DNA of 64,000 bases from Nocardioides ferulae. GTDB taxonomy: Bacteria > Actinomycetota > Actinomycetes > Propionibacteriales > Nocardioidaceae. The position numbers and the translations under genes were made by a program. Positions within the stretch are counted from its first letter, which is position 1. Each line of letters starts with the position of its first letter. This document shows positions 60,244 to 64,000 of this stretch, piece by piece. Where the stretch lies: positions 124,001 through 188,000 of the forward strand of contig NZ_QZVR01000007.1 of the NCBI RefSeq assembly GCF_003660455.1. The letters run 5' to 3'. The notes beneath the pieces were generated by a model that was given only the letters and a program-made list of their open reading frames with translations, made no database searches and was not told the DNA's origin.

Positions 60244-63200
60244 CCGTTCTCCAGCAGTCCTCGCACCACCCGGAGCCCGACCGACATCCGCGCCAGGTCG
60301 GCGGCCTCGTCGGTGCAGATCTCCTCGAGTGTGGCGGCGGCCCGCCCGACGACCACGGCGTTGTGCTCCTCCCAGGCCGCCACCCGGGCGGGCGCCGGGT
60401 CGTCGGCAGCCCCGTGGGCCAGCACCGCAGCGGTGAGCTGGGAGTGCACGGCGTGCAGGTCGTCGCGCAGCGCGGCGCGGGCCATCGCCTGCCAGCGGTC
60501 CTGGCGGGGCAGCGCGAGGATCCGCTGCACCAGCGTGGGCAGGCCGAGGCGCTCCCCCAGCGCGAAGTGCACCCGCGCGACCGCTTCGGGATCGAGCCCC
60601 TCGCGCCGGGCGACCTCGACGATCGAGAGCAGCATGTAGGCCGGGGGCAGCACGGCGACCCGGGTGGCCAGCTGCTCGGGGACCCCCTGCTCGACCAGCG
60701 CGTCGCGGCGGGCGTGGAAGGCCGCCAGCTCCCGGCCGGTCATCAGCTCGGGCAGCTGTGCCATCGCCCGCTGCACCGGCACCTCGAAGGCGTCGACGAC
60801 CGTGTCGGAGTCGAGCGGTGGCCGCCGGTTGGCGACCAGCCAGCGGGAGCCGCGCTCGACAAGCGTGCGCATCTCCAGGCGCATCCGGGTCTGCACCGCG
60901 GCGTCGAGGCGGTTGTCGTAGGAGGCGAGCTCGTCGCGCAGCACGAGCGAGCCGAAGATCTCGCGCGCGACGAAGTTGGCGATGGTCAGCTCGGCGGGGC
61001 CGGCCCCGCTCTCGGCGGCCAGCCGCGGCCAGAACGTGATGCCGGCCCCGTTGACCAGGTCGTTGACGATCTGGGTGACGATGATCTCGCGGCGCAGCGG
61101 GTGGGTCTCCATCTGCGGCCGGTAGCCCTGGCGCATGTGCGAGGGGAAGTAGGCGAACAGGTCGCTGCGCAGGAACGGGTCGTCGGGCTGGTCGGAGTCG
61201 AGCAGCCTCTCGGCCAGCGTGATCTTGGTCCAGGCCAGCAGCACCGACAGCTCGGGCACGGTCAGCCCCTCGCGCTGCTCGAGCCGGCGGCGCACCTCCT
61301 TGCGCGAGGGCAGCCCCTCGAGGTCGCGGTCGAGCACCCCGTCGCGTTCGAGCCGGCGCATCCAGTCCTCGTGCACGTGCAGCATCGCCGGTGCGTGCGC
61401 GGCGGCGTTGGCCAGCGCCAGGTTCTGCTCGTAGTTGTCGCGCAGCACCAGCGCGGCGACCTCGTCGGTCATCTCCGCGAGCAGCGAGTCACGCTGCTCG
61501 GGGCGCAGCTCGCCCTCCTTGACCACGCGGTCGAGGAGGATCTTGAGGTTGACCTCGTGGTCGGAGGTGTCGACGCCGGCGGAGTTGTCGATGAAGTCGG
61601 TGTTGATCCGGCCGCCGGTCCGGGCGTACTCGATGCGGCCGAGCTGGGTGAAGCCGAGGTTGCCGCCCTCGCCGACGCAGCGGGTGCGCAGCTCGCGCCC
61701 GTCGACCCGGATCGCGTCGCCCGCCTTGTCGCCGACGTCGGCGTTGGTCTCGGTCGAGGCCTTGACGTAGGTGCCGATGCCGCCGTTCCACAGCAGGTCG
61801 ACCGGGGCGCGCAGGATCGCCCGCATCAGCTCGGTGGGCGCCATCTTCTGCACGCCGTCGTCGATGCCGAGGGCGCGGCGTACCGCGTCGTTGAGCGGGA
61901 TCGACTTGCGCTGCCGCGACCAGACGCCGCCCCCCTCGGAGATCAGCGAGCTGTCGTAGTCGGCCCAGCTGGAGCGGGGCAGCTCGAAGAGCCGCTTGCG
62001 CTCGGCGAACGAGGTGGCGGCGTCGGGGTCGGGGTCGAGGAAGATGTCGCGGTGGTCGAAGGCGGCCACCAGCCGGATGTGCTCGGAGCAGAGCATGCCG
62101 TTGCCGAACACGTCGCCGGACATGTCGCCGATGCCGACGGCGGTGAAGTCCTCGCGCTGGCAGTCGATGCCGCGCTCGCGGAAGTGCCGCTGCACCGAGA
62201 CCCAGGCGCCGCGGGCGGTGATGCCCATCGCCTTGTGGTCGTAGCCGGCGGAGCCGCCGCTGGCGAAGGCGTCGCCGAGCCAGAAGCCGTACGACGCCGC
62301 GACCTCGTTGGCGATGTCGGAGAAGGAGGCCGTGCCCTTGTCGGCCGCCACCACGAGGTAGGAGTCGTCACCGTCGTGCCGCACGACGCGCGGGGGCGGC
62401 ACGGTCTCGCCGTCGACGAGGTTGTCGGTGACGTCGAGCAGGCCGCTGATGAACGAGCGGTAGCAGGCCACGCCCTCGGCCATCCAGGCGTCGCGGTCGC
62501 TCGGGTCGGGCAGGTGTCGGCAGTAGAAGCCGCCCTTCGCGCCGACCGGCACGATCACGGTGTTCTTCACCATCTGCGCCTTGACCAGGCCCAGCACCTC
62601 GGTGCGGTAGTCGTCGCGCCGATCCGACCAGCGCAGCCCTCCGCGGGCGACCGAGCCGAACCTCAGGTGCACGCCCTCCACCCGGGGCGAGTAGACGAAG
62701 ATCTCGAACTTCGGGCGCGGCTCGGGCAGGTCGGGGACCGCGGAGGGGTCGAGCTTGACCGAGAGGTACGGCTTGGGGCCGCCGTCCTCGGCACGCTGGT
62801 AGAAGTTCGTGCGCAGGGTGGCCTCGATCAGGGCGAGGTAGGAGCGCAGGATCCGGTCGTGGTCGAGGCTGGCCACGTCGTCGAGGCCCGCGGCGATCCG
62901 CTCGCGCAGGTGCTCGACCCGGGTCTGGCGGGCCTCGGCGTCGGCGGGCAGGGAGCGCTCGCCGGGGTCGAAGCGCGCCTCGAAGAGCCGCACCAGCAGC
63001 GCGGCGAGGTCGACGTTGTGTCGCAGCGCGTCCTGCAGCGAGATCATCGAGAACGGCGTGCCGCCCTGCCGCAGGTAGCGGGCGTAGGCGCGCAGCACCG
63101 TCACCTGGCGCCAGTTGAGACCGGCGGCGAGCACCAGCGCGTTGAAGCCGTCGACCTCGTTGTGGCCGCTCCACACGGCGTGCAGGGCGTCCTCGAACTG

Positions 63201-64000
63201 CCGTCCGGCCTCCCTGGGCACACTGCCGGCGTAGCGGAGCCCGAACTCGTAGACGAACGTCGGGCGCTCAAGCCCGGTCAACTCGTAGGGGCGTTCGTCG
63301 ACCACCTCGACGCCCATCGAGGCGAGCATCGGCAGCATCCGCGACAGCGACAGCGGCGTGCCGATCCGGTAGACCTTCAGCCGGGCCTGGCCGCGCTCGG
63401 CGTCGACCGGCCCGGTCAGCGCCAGGTCGAGCCCCTCGTCGCCGTCGATGCTCTCCAGGCGCCCGACGTCGGCGACGGCCGTGGTGGGGTCGAAGTCCTC
63501 CTTGTAGGCCTCGGGGAAGGACTCGGCGTAGCGCCGGGCCAGCCCGACGCCGACCTCCTCGCCACGCTCGTCGACGACGGCGTTGGCGAAGGCGTCGCGC
63601 CACGAGCGGGCGGCGGCGGCGAGGTCGCTCTCGAGCTCGGAGACCAGCTCGGGGTCGGCCTTCGGCACGGTGGTGCCGCGCCCCAGGTGCACGACGAAGT
63701 GCACGCGGGCGGTGGTGGACTCGTCGAGCCGGGCCGTGTAGTCGATCGTCTCGCCCTGCAGCCGCTCCACCAGCAGGCTGGCGAACCGCTCGCGGACACC
63801 CGTGTTGTAGCGGTCCCGCGGGAGATAGACGATCGCGGAGACGTAGCGGCCGTAGGTGTCGGGGCGCAGGAACAGCCGCACGGCCCGCCGTTCGCGGGCC
63901 AGCGACGCCGCCTCGGCCATCTCGGTGAGCTCGTCGACCGGGGTGTGGAACAGCTCGTCGCGCGGCCAGGTCTCGAGGGTGTTGACCAGCGCCTTGCCGT
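60240..64000 (-). CDS. NAD-specific glutamate dehydrogenase, large type (N terminus outside window)
   Basis: The last 1253 codons of a very large leftward gene are visible and continue past the right edge. The sequence matches the approximately 180-kDa NAD-GDH family of actinobacteria and proteobacteria, which usually has about 1600 residues. The dehydrogenase core includes LRFGSVARGGLRWSDRRDDY, KGGFYCRHLPDP (catalytic Lys region), VGIGDMSGDVFGNGM and RCVGEGGNLGFTQLGRIEYA. The missing part would hold the N-terminal regulatory domains. It deaminates glutamate to 2-oxoglutarate with NAD+. Confidence 0.95.
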   Translation of the reverse strand, partial: GKALVNTLETWPRDELFHTPVDELTEMAEAASLARERRAVRLFLRPDTYGRYVSAIVYLPRDRYNTGVRERFASLLVERLQGETIDYTARLDESTTARVHFVVHLGRGTTVPKADPELVSELESDLAAAARSWRDAFANAVVDERGEEVGVGLARRYAESFPEAYKEDFDPTTAVADVGRLESIDGDEGLDLALTGPVDAERGQARLKVYRIGTPLSLSRMLPMLASMGVEVVDERPYELTGLERPTFVYEFGLRYAGSVPREAGRQFEDALHAVWSGHNEVDGFNALVLAAGLNWRQVTVLRAYARYLRQGGTPFSMISLQDALRHNVDLAALLVRLFEARFDPGERSLPADAEARQTRVEHLRERIAAGLDDVASLDHDRILRSYLALIEATLRTNFYQRAEDGGPKPYLSVKLDPSAVPDLPEPRPKFEIFVYSPRVEGVHLRFGSVARGGLRWSDRRDDYRTEVLGLVKAQMVKNTVIVPVGAKGGFYCRHLPDPSDRDAWMAEGVACYRSFISGLLDVTDNLVDGETVPPPRVVRHDGDDSYLVVAADKGTASFSDIANEVAASYGFWLGDAFASGGSAGYDHKAMGITARGAWVSVQRHFRERGIDCQREDFTAVGIGDMSGDVFGNGMLCSEHIRLVAAFDHRDIFLDPDPDAATSFAERKRLFELPRSSWADYDSSLISEGGGVWSRQRKSIPLNDAVRRALGIDDGVQKMAPTELMRAILRAPVDLLWNGGIGTYVKASTETNADVGDKAGDAIRVDGRELRTRCVGEGGNLGFTQLGRIEYARTGGRINTDFIDNSAGVDTSDHEVNLKILLDRVVKEGELRPEQRDSLLAEMTDEVAALVLRDNYEQNLALANAAAHAPAMLHVHEDWMRRLERDGVLDRDLEGLPSRKEVRRRLEQREGLTVPELSVLLAWTKITLAERLLDSDQPDDPFLRSDLFAYFPSHMRQGYRPQMETHPLRREIIVTQIVNDLVNGAGITFWPRLAAESGAGPAELTIANFVAREIFGSLVLRDELASYDNRLDAAVQTRMRLEMRTLVERGSRWLVANRRPPLDSDTVVDAFEVPVQRAMAQLPELMTGRELAAFHARRDALVEQGVPEQLATRVAVLPPAYMLLSIVEVARREGLDPEAVARVHFALGERLGLPTLVQRILALPRQDRWQAMARAALRDDLHAVHSQLTAAVLAHGAADDPAPARVAAWEEHNAVVVGRAAATLEEICTDEAADLARMSVGLRVVRGLLENG

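Noticed and set aside
1..64000. CRISPR array or tRNA genes
   Set aside because: No regularly spaced repeats of 24-40 bp and no cloverleaf sequences other than the tRNA-like end of tmRNA were seen.

Overview
The window is high-GC DNA, by eye above 70 percent, with dense, frequently overlapping genes and many GTG starts. Gene content points to an actinobacterium: FtsEX beside SmpB, a Tad pilus locus of actinobacterial type, a DUF222/HNH nuclease, a polyprenol-phosphate mannosyltransferase, Ku with split NHEJ enzymes, a C50 carotenoid cluster and a very large NAD-glutamate dehydrogenase. A Nocardioides-like member of the Propionibacteriales is my best guess. No rRNA is present to confirm it.

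Left accessory region (1 to about 9.5 kb). A leftward, end-overlapping type I restriction-modification operon runs hsdM, hsdS, a DUF4268 protein with a nuclease-like motif, then hsdR (cut by the window edge). Next come a small unknown gene with a 36-bp perfect palindrome at its 3' end, a 685-residue tyrosine-recombinase-like protein that lacks recognisable catalytic residues, and an apparently intact DDE transposase. This block abuts the 3' end of the tmRNA gene (9560-9929, minus), a common integration site, so it may be a genomic island whose far end lies outside the window.

Core region (9.5 to 26.9 kb). ssrA, an HNH nuclease, an amidohydrolase, smpB, an M23 peptidase with coiled coil, ftsX, ftsE and prfB are followed by two GT4 glycosyltransferases, an MptB-like mannosyltransferase, an SGNH hydrolase, a CPA1-type antiporter, an AIM24 protein and a GNAT acetyltransferase. 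tmRNA and SmpB act together in ribosome rescue. FtsEX and the M23 protein fit the known scheme in which FtsEX activates a periplasmic or cell-wall hydrolase.

Surface and cell-wall region (26.9 to 43.2 kb). A leftward Tad pilus operon (tadA, tadB, tadC, a 69-residue pilin-like protein, two TadE-like and one TadG-like pseudopilin) is followed by a HAD phosphatase, a proline-rich membrane protein, a secreted GH9 glycosidase, an MpaB-type oxygenase whose 3' end is duplicated 700 bp away, a TetR regulator and a CAP protein. A leftward block then reads TasA-like secreted protein, SipW-type signal peptidase, OmpR-type response regulator and a histidine kinase with a degenerate ATPase domain.

Repair and metabolism (43.2 to 64 kb). 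NHEJ genes come first: a stand-alone LigD-type polymerase and an ATP-dependent ligase, divergent from ku. A VOC protein, an SDR, an ABC-2 exporter pair, an amidase and a secreted protein follow. A MarR regulator is divergent from idi-crtE-crtB-crtI-crtYe-crtYf-crtEb, in which every junction overlaps by exactly 4 bp. The predicted product is a decaprenoxanthin or sarcinaxanthin type C50 carotenoid. A GT2 glycosyltransferase, a membrane protein and the C-terminal 1253 codons of NAD-glutamate dehydrogenase close the window.

The most interesting parts are the recombinase-like/transposase pair beside ssrA, the four-gene hsd operon, the TasA/SipW/two-component block with its ribosome-site hairpin, the 67-bp duplication, and the CTAG-rich operator candidate of the carotenoid cluster.
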